Counted from the first letter of the stretch, positions 19,601 to 26,886 are shown. The stretch is 64,000 nucleotides of DNA from Vibrio campbellii CAIM 519 = NBRC 15631 = ATCC 25920 (GCF_002163755.1 NZ_CP015863.1:1550001-1614000), one strand, 5' to 3'. Program-made: numbers and translations. The notes: generated from the sequence alone by a model not told the origin.

Positions 19601-20553
19601 TTTGGTTGTTTGAGCCAATGACAGGCAAGTTATATGCTCAGCCTTCTTTCTCTTTAGAACAAATGTATAACTTTACACCGGACTTCCGATTCATTGCCGA
19701 CGGACAACTGACTGAGCCTGTTGAGTTTGACTTTATTGGCGAGGCTTTGACGGATGTTTATGTGAGTCATGACGGTTATCGAGCAGAAACAGAGAGCGGG
19801 TTGGTGTTTGAGTTGACGGCGAATGAACCGCCAAAGCTTGTTGAAGTCAGTGAACATTGGCTGATAGAGAACGAGGGGATGCTAAACACTTTATCAGAAC
19901 GTTTTGAAACGGGGGCCGTGATTCACCTAGGCAAAAACAGTGATCGCTGGCTTGTGGTCGAAACGGGCAAAGAGATTCGTCTTGGCAAATCAGGACAAGC
20001 GATTTGGATTGGCTCGGTGGAAGGCCCTGTAGTGCGTGAACTGTTCTTCGTACCAGAAACCAATGAGCTGATTCAATCCGATGATCAACAAGGGAGTATC
20101 TCGCTAGGAAGCTACCAAGATGTGTTTAGGACTGGTGATGCTTGGTCACTCATTTCGGAGCCTACTCGTGGTGAGCTGATTGAAGTGGTCAAACTCGAAG
20201 GGACAGATGCTATTGTTCTTTCGACATCAGGTCGCAGTAATGGTTACGACATAAATGATGCTATTGGTAGCTACAAACAAGTGTTCATCAACGATAACAG
20301 CCATGCTTCGTTTATTGACTTATCTGACTTTGATCGTGACCAAGTTGTCATCCAACACGAAGGAAACCGGCTGAAATTGGTGATCGCTAACAGTACATAT
20401 GTCGTGATTGAAGAGGCAGAACGCGCCTCGAAGAATAAATTAGCGTTGAGGTTTGCAGGTGATGCGCAGCCTGTTCGACTTATCTACATAATTTCAGCCC
20501 TTGATGCCCGTAGTATCGATGGCATTGTTGAAATGAGCGAGCTAGATTTGTAG
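13621..20553 (+). CDS. Giant TcdA/TcdB-type pore-forming toxin with C58-like protease
   Basis: This 2310-residue protein starts with a Sec-type signal peptide (MRKKLLTTALASAFISPYSLS). ATG 13621 is chosen over TTG 13597 because the signal peptide then begins directly; no good ribosome site is visible. Residues ~570-660 are helical and charged. A papain-like domain follows, with Cys813 in GDGSGRCYPLVRAM, His904 in STHSVGVAA and Asp923 in FYFYDPNF, the order and spacing of YopT/C58 peptidases. An acidic tandem repeat (~999-1035) links it to a TcdA/TcdB pore-forming-type region (~1230-1600) with a long glycine/alanine-rich hydrophobic stretch (~1275-1325). The C-terminal ~700 residues look beta-rich, perhaps propeller-like. 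There are no RTX repeats, glucosyltransferase motif or transport genes nearby. Motifs are seen; the toxin role is inferred from families. Confidence 0.82.
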   Translation: MRKKLLTTALASAFISPYSLSSEEGNDIHISNSVYSSLTFEERQYQAGFNAFLSAMRRTRDSILNSPANRRLVSDIKSTLSKEGHWTVKARQQYILLKSNVHQDFYDAYSSTKPPVLVPLNVEESEAVYQMLHHLDASSSDLMINVQGFSERSISEVSKSSFISSATSARFIPETFYSEPESQSLFTSRITLNFTKEYLPQVISAFGHLYSGEVADVVRQAKIMAPAYFGSLTDQAVLYLEGADIKNAQRVIDFLAQRIPEQAWVEHTPLGMVSLAKGRNYSESSRFAFSSHGGARAVVATDAILENLFGGESLAILLPEALSAHGYDPARIPLLDPAFDYKSEQMDSTSAASDFIRDPQGFLKAHTLDVTPLIGEYSAHKGKPMMQSGTDGFQLGFESKEISRSNKLRVIGEPLMDNMPSFVDVAKSARVGQVLVAASNNGGTIVVVDQDADHYRIYFDKRSHAYALYDNVVALRDLSSGYRVGDVTKFDKGLDVTFFVYNDKGWQSVVQKQSFNSFSDLEVRRTGSTTAVPFMPVGENLTQLFEQNRTSLQKEVLELAKRFGLSTAQIEDLPYDPMEAKVLETHSSLKRWNELRTQLNKKISAQRKSLARQRIAELAKLKLPGNSNNAQSMKKLSLLRASLLELDNNAQSLITLSEQVDQMWLNVQQKSESGLGQLIVTDNSLRTGNFDKGQIHQRFLVKERAIKDLSGSKKAAYEDGYNNFEAIWLPDYDDSMTLTQKQLLLLGSNDLDARQQGALIRRISNQITKENITKNLDFTAKFNQEMSRLGGRVVASLPQGFVLTLMGDGSGRCYPLVRAMSVAMSRGTESIRNFSDKLFIGAANPHDAESHFLLDALRNLHSNYEARESSQMIGQLDIAGIIAAVERGLSEQGQVSLAVNTSTHSVGVAAINDMGHKRFYFYDPNFAVVEFSSLKSLKKALEAHFVVYEMAEFYLSLGTKANPEFNVLAIDTSKMSLVEILPGQQVFDLSSSEPLSPVGDGDSIVTLSDEDSIVTIDDDASIMTIDDDESIIVLENSESKAQQDLALRMNLTKVKAYEHASLLSNAVERARTQYRLPEEWLPVIGSIEESSPGYSAITFVSPDGAMEQRVQIQGRELVQVSEYLHEQYANVKARFDLRTGQRVRTFEFEDVQGFDGLNAGFAVQSVITWFQNEKRGQISGEKTSALQKALEIHSYVMAGQISHGLLMDAQHMVNLFKVAVATDAELVNATVNSLSGIANQGVGLVFGAVNVSLSAYELAHAQNAQQQAIFGTQLGFNAVGTAIGGAALGAGIAGASTTALVLGEAGAIVGGLAVGFTALAEAFGDIAMDAQQVGHYFYQVDNAYREGGYRYDSEKNVLLPIPGAVINQIDLSSGQLELGSQALYSSKHGKTGSGWLNYFFWAGDLPKALRDKSKALPLRERLGYGSFVGIDAHSSTLVLPATGKSYIDYDYEILPGSTTRNDQGFSILRSLETHLDFDFDFYVFPSEYVIRTMREQFVPHTVSVKLGAMERIAVTPEIKELGLRKLTYHLSAESGKQELIVQPHAKFVLSEDSAASIKWVVDARAIKGATPEVTNGVLKIGTVTLDISSLSQSVVEVFTDQGEIWQVEDLTLSLIATDAQKEESSSHVIEHLEALAEKHQLLGDYVVINNYEEAGEPLGTAYYDINNDRVIVSRDVSVELSQQAQLLTATSDEAWLFNQQYGLLWKVDIATGEMTGFYTLFQPSRPSISVSFNAWTEANVVHVAATYHMPDQSQIKYLYRLTEGGLMLTDIHGNERLYQALVAPVDSDHRRLISDSMSSSEFAPFDLSAYEKMPTQLADTVEVAVEGETPVWSIVGKEKATVVSTLPAMEELKLLLIDEDVAYFYSEKEKSIYLQKEGRIKNVTLKEGDKVTAHEHVYIASDNGEIHVLTPEGTKSLIAINQQWMEQYQYNWQDTLVTKFNGTKHQLMIFGLSDFDGKALKAWYLPSSEQFVLIANQWSDKQLKLVGKKDDQSVWLFEPMTGKLYAQPSFSLEQMYNFTPDFRFIADGQLTEPVEFDFIGEALTDVYVSHDGYRAETESGLVFELTANEPPKLVEVSEHWLIENEGMLNTLSERFETGAVIHLGKNSDRWLVVETGKEIRLGKSGQAIWIGSVEGPVVRELFFVPETNELIQSDDQQGSISLGSYQDVFRTGDAWSLISEPTRGELIEVVKLEGTDAIVLSTSGRSNGYDINDAIGSYKQVFINDNSHASFIDLSDFDRDQVVIQHEGNRLKLVIANSTYVVIEEAERASKNKLALRFAGDAQPVRLIYIISALDARSIDGIVEMSELDL
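16615..16728 (+). repeat. Acidic in-protein tandem repeat
   Basis: Within the toxin, about residues 999-1036 repeat a unit of the form D-x-x-SI-[VM]-T-[LI] with short acidic spacers (DSIVTLSDE, DSIVTIDDD, ASIMTIDDD, ESIIVLEN). It lies between the protease-like and pore-forming regions and looks like a linker, with aspartates that could bind calcium. The nucleotide repeat is diverged, so it is not a recent slippage product. Confidence 0.8.
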
Positions 20554-20569
20554 GGAGTCACTTTGCTTA

Positions 20570-20603
20570 ACATTTAAAGTCCCCAAAAGGGGGCTTTAAA
20601 TGT
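20570..20603 (+). terminator. Terminator after the giant toxin
   Basis: A 15-bp stem with one G-T pair (20570-20584 with 20589-20603) around an AAAA loop is followed by TTTG. It overlaps the stop codon of the convergent ASCH gene, so it probably serves both. Confidence 0.78.
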
Positions 20604-21006
20604 TTTGAGTCTGCATACTGTCGAGCACACGTATTTCAATGGCAAAAATTCCATGAATGGGGATCATCTCTCTATATTCATGAAAGCTAAAGAGTAATTC
20701 TACACCCTCATCTAACGTGGAGCACAAAGTAGAGAGTACCTCTAGCCCTTCGCTAACCAAAAGCTCTCTCGGGTTTTTATAGTGACGGACATCCAGTACT
20801 TCGACGGTTAGTGCATCCGGCTTTATGATCTCTAAGCCTACAAAAGGAGGACCAGATATGACTTGAAAAGCGATTTGATCGCCTGCTTTAAGCTTGTCAT
20901 AGGCGACACTTTCGTAACTGTTATTGGTTCTGATCTCAACTTTTTTTTTACCAGTGATGATCGCATTGAGCGGTGCTTGATAGATCTCTAAAGAAAATGT
21001 ACGCAT
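20596..21006 (-). CDS. ASCH-domain protein
   Basis: This 136-residue cytosolic protein carries an ASCH domain, recognised by the N-terminal GKKKVEIRTN segment and the following LKAGDQIAFQV strand. ASCH proteins have a PUA-like fold that binds RNA or nucleotides, and some (YqfB type) are N4-acetylcytidine amidohydrolases. It is the only gene of the accessory block without a signal peptide and lies convergent to the toxin, with its end inside the toxin terminator. A link to the deaminase-like neighbour is possible but unproven. Confidence 0.72.
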   Translation of the reverse strand: MRTFSLEIYQAPLNAIITGKKKVEIRTNNSYESVAYDKLKAGDQIAFQVISGPPFVGLEIIKPDALTVEVLDVRHYKNPRELLVSEGLEVLSTLCSTLDEGVELLFSFHEYREMIPIHGIFAIEIRVLDSMQTQNI

Positions 21007-21327
21007 TTGAGTGGCTCGCTAAGGTTATATCTGACTAATTTTTTAGTAGTCGTTAGGTTTAGTATGCTGGATTAAAAATAATACTTAAGTATAGGACTAA
21101 AATTACGAACTTGTAATTATAAAATACATTATGGCAATGATTTTTTTGATTGTTTTATCACTGTTATTTTAGTTGAAAAGTAATCGTTGAAAATAATTAC
21201 TTAAATTATTCTTGTCAGTGATAATTACAAAAAATCGACTGTTTGTTATAAACATATAGTTTTGTGAGTGTGATATTTGTTTTTCATGTGCAATGCATTT
21301 GAAATAATATCAGAAGGAAAAGAAAGA
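21007..21327. other. AT-rich divergent promoter region
   Basis: This divergent spacer between the ASCH gene and the two-gene secreted operon is very AT-rich, with many TTTAT/ATAAT-like hexamers, so single promoters cannot be fixed by eye. No gene is seen. Confidence 0.5.
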
Positions 21328-22473
21328 ATGATAAAGAAAACATCGCTATTGGCAATCATGGCAATAGCGCCCTACCCATCGAGTACATTTGCTGTACAAG
21401 CTGATACGTTTATAAAGGCACTTCACCACAACGATACGGCAAAGAGGTATACCGCTGAATATGTAAAAGATATATTTCTGCTACAGCCAGATTCAGACTA
21501 CTCTAATATCGACTACAGTTCAGAGTGGTTACTTAATGACATTACTTGGCAACAAGCCTGGGGAGACTTTAAAAGCCATTATGATGCAGAACCGTCTGAA
21601 ACTGTTTCCCTGAGTTTGTTTACCAAGGAAGCCGGTTACACTAAAGCGAGGCCAAAAATCGAGTTTTCCGAAGTTCAACTTAATCCGGGTGGTGTCTCTG
21701 TCCCAGGCAGCTTTTTCTACCACAACGACCCGTTAGCTGTTAGAGCAAATGTCGTGAAAGCTCAAGTTGATCCTGATATTTATCACAAAGCGTGGAGTAT
21801 TTTCTCAGCTGAAGATGACTATTATAGTTTTAATGTACATGCACTAGTTTCAAAGTTTGCGTTAGCAGTTCAAATTGTGCGAGATAAGAGTCATATAATC
21901 GAAGAATCTAGTTGGAGAAGAAATGGGATTTATACCGATGTCATTGATAGATTTTTGAATGATACTTATCGATTAAATCAGATATCGGAAAGTGATAAAG
22001 AGTACTTAATAACGGTATTAAACGGTTCTATTAATTCTGTTATTAATCCATATAAGCATAACCGTAAATATCTCAAAACACAGTATCGATTAGCACGCCT
22101 TTCGGCAGCACTTGTTGATCGTGTGGGTTACATTGACTTCCCTTGTAATTCAGACTTTGAATACCGAGGCTCACAGAATACACGAAATCAGTGTTTTGTT
22201 GATATGACAGACAAAGCACTTTGGACTTGGTATACGCAAGAGTTCTCTCAAGCGATAACGCCAAAATATTCCCACACCAGTCAGCAAAAAAGCTTCTTAA
22301 CTAATTTGCTTAATACGCTTTTACCATTAGCGGTGGCGATGGAGGGGTTGAGTTCGTTTGACTTCTTTACTACTAGTGAAGCTGCTGAGTTAGGAGCGGA
22401 AGGTCTCTGGGAAGATGAAGAGGTTGCCGCGAGCCAAGAGGCATTTATAACTGAATATTGTGAGATAGATTAA
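21328..22473 (+). CDS. Secreted protein of unknown function (operon partner of deaminase-like protein)
   Basis: I do not recognise this 382-residue protein. ATG 21328 follows an AGAAGGA site and opens directly into a signal peptide (MIKKTSLLAIMAIAPYPSSTFA); an in-frame TTG at 21277 would bury it. The mature part is tyrosine- and aspartate-rich with a cysteine pair in the C-terminal third, a hydrophobic stretch near residues 325-345 (LLNTLLPLAVAMEGL) and an acidic tail. It is only 10 bases before the next gene, so the two form an operon. Having its own signal peptide, it is more likely a partner or second effector than a cytosolic immunity protein. Confidence 0.72.
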   Translation: MIKKTSLLAIMAIAPYPSSTFAVQADTFIKALHHNDTAKRYTAEYVKDIFLLQPDSDYSNIDYSSEWLLNDITWQQAWGDFKSHYDAEPSETVSLSLFTKEAGYTKARPKIEFSEVQLNPGGVSVPGSFFYHNDPLAVRANVVKAQVDPDIYHKAWSIFSAEDDYYSFNVHALVSKFALAVQIVRDKSHIIEESSWRRNGIYTDVIDRFLNDTYRLNQISESDKEYLITVLNGSINSVINPYKHNRKYLKTQYRLARLSAALVDRVGYIDFPCNSDFEYRGSQNTRNQCFVDMTDKALWTWYTQEFSQAITPKYSHTSQQKSFLTNLLNTLLPLAVAMEGLSSFDFFTTSEAAELGAEGLWEDEEVAASQEAFITEYCEID

Positions 22474-22483
22474 GGAAAAAACA

Positions 22484-23356
22484 ATGAATAATAAAACAAA
22501 AATAATAGCGCTGCCGCTTGCTATCTTCTCTGCTTCCGTTTTTTCTGCCGATGTCAATGTTTCCAGGGTTACTGACTCTGAGAGTGTAGCCACTACATTA
22601 CTTAATGACACTGTAGATAGAATTGTTGACTCTTATGGTCAGGCATATATTGGCATTGTATCTCCGGCCAACTTTAAAAAAAGTGATGTAGAGCGAGGTG
22701 TCCAGAGAGTCGGCTCAAAGTCGATTGCACGATTTGAATATCATTACACAATGCCAAATGGAGAACGTGCTACTCGAATATATCACTCTTTTAGTGGTGA
22801 GACACCAACTCCGGGCTTACAAGGTCATAATGTTGACTTTACCCAAAAAATTGAGGCTGAAATGAGGGTTAATGAGCGCCTCGTGACGGGAAAGATTACA
22901 GAAGAGGAGTATCATAGTGGCGGTCGTTATTTTAGAGCTTCATCTTATGCAAGGGCAAATGATGCTGAAATAAAAGCAATGAGAAAAATCGAAAAAGATA
23001 TTCTCAGTGGAGACCTCGAATCGGGGGGAAGTTTAACTGTGTTTGTGAACCAACTTCCTTGTGAATCGTGTACTCCGTTGTTTGAAGAACAGTTGGCGGC
23101 ATGGCCTCATATCACTACTGCAGATGTTAGCTATTTAGGTCAGATACCAGAAAACTTTAATGATCTAGAGAATAATTCATGGTACCAATACATGAGTGAA
23201 AACGACGGTTTAGCTCTTGGTGAAGAGGCTCAGTTACAAGTTAGTTTTACCGCACATCGCAAGGAAAGAATAAAGTTTAATTTGTTTAAAAAGCGCGTTT
23301 TATCGCGAAATGAAATAAGGAATGGCGCTAAACCAACATCAGCTTGTAGTCTTTAA
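22484..23356 (+). CDS. Secreted deaminase-superfamily-like protein
   Basis: This 290-residue protein starts with a signal peptide (MNNKTKIIALPLAIFSASVFS) after a TAAGGA site. Residues 159-163 read NDAEI (D160, E162) and residues 192-196 read PCESC (C193, C196). That order, on two predicted helices, matches zinc-dependent cytidine-deaminase-like toxin domains, where a first ligand plus catalytic Glu precedes PCxxC. The spacing of about 30 residues and the hydrophobic strand before PCxxC (SLTVFVNQL) also fit. Substrate (nucleotide, nucleic acid or protein) is unknown. It is coupled to the upstream secreted gene and closed by a strong terminator. The motif is seen; the activity is inference. Confidence 0.68.
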   Translation: MNNKTKIIALPLAIFSASVFSADVNVSRVTDSESVATTLLNDTVDRIVDSYGQAYIGIVSPANFKKSDVERGVQRVGSKSIARFEYHYTMPNGERATRIYHSFSGETPTPGLQGHNVDFTQKIEAEMRVNERLVTGKITEEEYHSGGRYFRASSYARANDAEIKAMRKIEKDILSGDLESGGSLTVFVNQLPCESCTPLFEEQLAAWPHITTADVSYLGQIPENFNDLENNSWYQYMSENDGLALGEEAQLQVSFTAHRKERIKFNLFKKRVLSRNEIRNGAKPTSACSL

Positions 23357-23439
23357 GAGTTAACGTGACTATTTTGTTATTGGACTGATGATATAGTGCC
23401 AATTATCGATGGGTACTATATTAGCTATTGTTAAGAAAT

Positions 23440-23473
23440 AAAAAGCTCGCTCATCCAATGAAGCGAGCTTTTT
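23440..23473. terminator. Bidirectional terminator
   Basis: A perfect 12-bp stem with A-run on the left and T-run on the right (23440-23451 with 23462-23473), 10-base loop, lies between two convergent genes. Confidence 0.88.
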
Positions 23474-23535
23474 AGTCTTTGCAAAAGCAATAAACCTAGA
23501 ACTTTACTTTTGGCACTGACTACCTTAGTTAAAAA

Positions 23536-25344
23536 TTATAATGCTGCGATAACGCCAGCCAATTCTAAAGCTTCTAAAGCCGCCGATGAAAATTCTTCTA
23601 CTGTCATTCCCGGTTGGTATGAATTGTGAATAACACTAGATGCTAAAAAGCTTACATCCTCGGGAATAGAGCTCCAACCAATACCCGCTAATATAGAAGA
23701 ATTGTATATAAAAGGCAGACTATCAACAATATATTGATCAAATCCGTTTGAGATAGCGAAACGAGATACAAATTCACCAATTCCCATTTGACCAGCCGAA
23801 CCAAATTCGAACTCAGAAGCACTGTGTAAAATTATCACAGACTCGTGTTCTGCTATCACCGCATTCGCTTCTTCTTTTCCAATCATCACACTAATGCTAC
23901 TGACATATTGATGGATGCCAGGTTCCGCTGTTTCTTCTCTAAGAAGATATGAATCCAATTGTCTTGCGAAGTTTGCGGCTTGTACTTGAGAGTCAAACTT
24001 TATAACTGTTTGTTCTTCTATTGGCGCAGTTTTAGAAACGATCTTTGTAATATACTCAGCACTTTCCTCGAATGTGAGTTGGTCCGCTGGCATACCAGTT
24101 TCTACATTGCGGAAACCCATCTGAGCCATGTAATTTAAATCGGTTGGTGTTACCGCATTTCTGAAATATTCTTCAGCATACTCACGAGTCGGGAACGTTA
24201 AATAATTCTCCAGAACCTGTTGCCCACCGTTCCCCTGCACAATTTCATACATATCATCAAGTGCTCGTGTTAGGTGCATTGTCTCAGTGCCTGGACCAAC
24301 AGAGGTTGAAGTATAACCAAGATTGTTAAAGACATTGTTTATAACCCCTTTCTTTGCAAGGTATACAGCGGTTGCCGCTGAGCCCAAAATTGCGACACCA
24401 GAAGAGGCAATCAAGGCGACTTTGCCATCACTCACTCCTTTGTCGGCAGTGACGTCATCGAAAACCATAACATTCGACAGCATTAACGGTGAAGTTTGAG
24501 CTCCATCGCTTGTTAGTGCTTCGCTAGTAAAACTGAGCGATGTTTGCTGCTGAGATGCAACAAACTGTAATTCAACTTTTTCCCAGTGGTCTCGACCATT
24601 TTCTCGGTTGTCCCAAGGTGCATATGAGTAACCAAGATTTCCTCTAATCCAAAACTCTGTTTTAAAAAGAGGATGCTGTTTGTTTAAAAACACAGTCTCA
24701 CCACCGACGTTGACCACAGAGTTTACAGGCTGGTAGGTATAAGAAAGGCCGGGATATTTTACGAATTCCCCTGTCATTTCGAAGGATAGAGTGTAAGTAT
24801 GCCCTGGAACCGTCTGTAATAATGTTGTGATAGTAGCTTCAGTATTGGGTTTTCCAACAATAAGGGAATATCCACCATTCGGTGCTTTACTTTCATCAAT
24901 GCGAGCATTTGTCCCGAAAGGGCTAATAGGACCATTACAGCCTGATTTAGGGTCTTTAAGACACCATCCGGTAATACCATTACTTGTTGGTATGAATCTT
25001 GGGTTGGAAACGTGCTGATGTTTTAATAAGTAAAAAATAGACTCTGCTACTTCTTGTTTTACAGCGTCATTTTTAGTGCGTTCCTCATCATAGTTTGGGC
25101 CTGACACATCAATATCTTCTACTTGTTTCAAATAGTTTGTTGCTAGGCTATTCAGTTGGGTAGGGGACATGCTATTTAAGGCCATGTTTAGCAAAATATC
25201 CGCTTGCCCTGAAAGCTCTCCATTTGCTTTAAATTTATGCTCATGAGAGCCATTCATCATCGACATTTCATTCGGGTCTGCCAAAGAAAAGGAGCTGTTA
25301 GTTGCTAACGCTATTAAAAGCGTAATAGTATTTATTTTTTTCAC
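23536..25344 (-). CDS. Secreted protein with beta-sandwich-like and anchored helical regions
   Basis: I do not recognise this 602-residue protein. It begins with a GTG and a signal peptide (MKKINTITLLIALATNSSFSLA). Residues ~125-295 look like a carbohydrate-binding or DUF642-type beta-sandwich (GWC...C pair, then alternating strands ending in an LSNVMVFDD segment). A hydrophobic helix at ~306-330 (VALIASSGVAILGSAATAVYL) could span a membrane. The C-terminal ~270 residues are mixed and acidic. It is convergent with the deaminase-like operon and has the same base composition, so it probably arrived with the block. An adhesin or receptor-binding role is a guess. Confidence 0.68.
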   Translation of the reverse strand: MKKINTITLLIALATNSSFSLADPNEMSMMNGSHEHKFKANGELSGQADILLNMALNSMSPTQLNSLATNYLKQVEDIDVSGPNYDEERTKNDAVKQEVAESIFYLLKHQHVSNPRFIPTSNGITGWCLKDPKSGCNGPISPFGTNARIDESKAPNGGYSLIVGKPNTEATITTLLQTVPGHTYTLSFEMTGEFVKYPGLSYTYQPVNSVVNVGGETVFLNKQHPLFKTEFWIRGNLGYSYAPWDNRENGRDHWEKVELQFVASQQQTSLSFTSEALTSDGAQTSPLMLSNVMVFDDVTADKGVSDGKVALIASSGVAILGSAATAVYLAKKGVINNVFNNLGYTSTSVGPGTETMHLTRALDDMYEIVQGNGGQQVLENYLTFPTREYAEEYFRNAVTPTDLNYMAQMGFRNVETGMPADQLTFEESAEYITKIVSKTAPIEEQTVIKFDSQVQAANFARQLDSYLLREETAEPGIHQYVSSISVMIGKEEANAVIAEHESVIILHSASEFEFGSAGQMGIGEFVSRFAISNGFDQYIVDSLPFIYNSSILAGIGWSSIPEDVSFLASSVIHNSYQPGMTVEEFSSAALEALELAGVIAAL

Positions 25345-25983
25345 TTTAAGCCTGTTGTATTTTTAATTTTTATTCCAATAAATGGATACGTTACACATCG
25401 AATGGTTGAGATCTTTCGATAGATTGATGTCTTATTTAGTTGTTTTTATCTTTGAACTTTTTTACAAGATATTTGTTTTAATTGTTATCTCGATTTTTCC
25501 TTTCTCAATCTCGTTGTTTTTACACACTAAATTAAATTGAATGTTATAGCAAATTTTATTTATGTATTTGGCTTAGTATGTTAATGATTTATTTGTATTT
25601 TATTTTTTCTACATATTAAGTTTTAAGGTTAATCAATTAAAGCTCTATATTTATGATTAACATATTAATAACTTTTAGTTTGCACTTTTAATTACTAGTT
25701 TTTTTGAAATTTGACCTTTAGAGTTTCAATCATCCCTTATTCAAGCGGTTTTTTGATTGGGACATTGCAGGTATTGATGGCCTAGAAGGTTCGAACGACG
25801 TTTCCATTTGTTAGTTCTTGTAATTTCAAAGTCTCCTCTGGACATCGTGATTATGTCAACTATTATTTTTTTGAGCATTACTTATTGATCATTCAAAGTA
25901 ATTTTTTCGTAACCAACTTTGAGAAGCGAGATAGTTTTAAACGTGTGGTCCTCGCAAAACCAACTGCAACAAGTGAGACTATT
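25345..25983. other. AT-rich divergent region upstream of proteorhodopsin
   Basis: About 640 bases without a convincing gene separate the secreted protein (minus strand) from proteorhodopsin. The left two-thirds are extremely AT-rich. The right third is more balanced and is the likely site of the light-operon promoter, but I cannot fix its hexamers. The open frame from TTG 25885 into the opsin has no ribosome site. Confidence 0.5.
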
Positions 25984-26799
25984 ATGGAAAATCTGGTTAA
26001 AAATTTTATACCGCTCCTTAAATGGAATCGTCAGCATAACTTGCACTTCAAGATACCACTAGTCGCAGCCGCTACAGTTTTCCCAAATGCAGCAAATGCG
26101 GCAGCCAATTTACAACCCAATGATTTTGTTGGTATTTCCTTCTGGTTAATCTCGATGGCCTTGATGGCTTCAACTGTCTTCTTCTTGTGGGAAACTCAGG
26201 GAGTAACAGCGAAGTGGAAGACATCATTGACCGTTTCTGCTTTGGTAACTTTGATAGCCGCAGTTCATTATTTCTATATGAGGGATGTTTGGGTCGCTAC
26301 AGGCGAAACTCCAACTGTCTACCGCTATATTGATTGGCTACTTACCGTCCCACTGCTGATGATTGAGTTTTACCTCATACTTCGTGCTATAGGTGCAGCC
26401 TCCGCTGGTATATTCTGGCGCCTTCTTGTCGGTACTCTGGTTATGCTAATTGCAGGCTTTTTGGGTGAAGTTGGTTATATCAGCGTTACAGTGGGCTTCG
26501 TCATCGGCATGCTGGGGTGGTTCTACATCCTGTACGAAATATTCCTCGGTGAAGCAGGCAAAGCAGCGAAGCACCAAGCTAGCGATTCAGTGAAATTTGC
26601 TTACAATCTTATGCGTTGGATCGTGACTGTTGGTTGGGCGATTTATCCTCTCGGTTATGTTTTGGGGTACATGATGGGAGCGGTTGATGACGCTTCTCTG
26701 AACTTAGTTTACAACCTAGCCGACGTGGTGAATAAAATAGCGTTTGGCCTGTTAATTTGGTACGCGGCGACCTCGGAAAGTCAGGACGCCAAGGGATAA
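25984..26799 (+). CDS. Proteorhodopsin (green-type proton pump)
   Basis: This seven-helix inner-membrane opsin of about 271 residues pumps protons outward in light, using retinal made by the next genes. The third-helix motif YRYIDWLLTVPLLMIE gives D117 (proton acceptor), T121 and E128 (donor), equivalent to D97, T101 and E108 of the reference proteorhodopsin, and K251 in DVVNKIAFG is the retinal lysine; the D-to-K distance of 134 matches the reference. L125 is the position-105 equivalent, which in known forms gives green absorption. A signal-like segment ending PNAANA precedes helix 1. ATG 25984 is preferred to TTG 25885. First gene of the operon. Confidence 0.95.
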   Translation: MENLVKNFIPLLKWNRQHNLHFKIPLVAAATVFPNAANAAANLQPNDFVGISFWLISMALMASTVFFLWETQGVTAKWKTSLTVSALVTLIAAVHYFYMRDVWVATGETPTVYRYIDWLLTVPLLMIEFYLILRAIGAASAGIFWRLLVGTLVMLIAGFLGEVGYISVTVGFVIGMLGWFYILYEIFLGEAGKAAKHQASDSVKFAYNLMRWIVTVGWAIYPLGYVLGYMMGAVDDASLNLVYNLADVVNKIAFGLLIWYAATSESQDAKG

Positions 26800-26826
26800 G
26801 ACTCGAGATTGATACCCATACGATCG

Positions 26827-26841
26827 GGGAGCTTTGCTCCC
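26827..26841 (+). promoter_or_regulatory. Small hairpin between opsin and crtE
   Basis: A GGGAGC/GCTCCC 6-bp stem with a TTT loop lies in the 87-base gap after the opsin. No T-run follows, so it is more likely a transcript-processing or partial attenuation element that could let opsin exceed carotenoid enzymes. Low certainty. Confidence 0.35.
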
Positions 26842-26886
26842 TGGTCCTCACCTGCAATTACTCTAACGACTAGAAGGGTGTTGACA

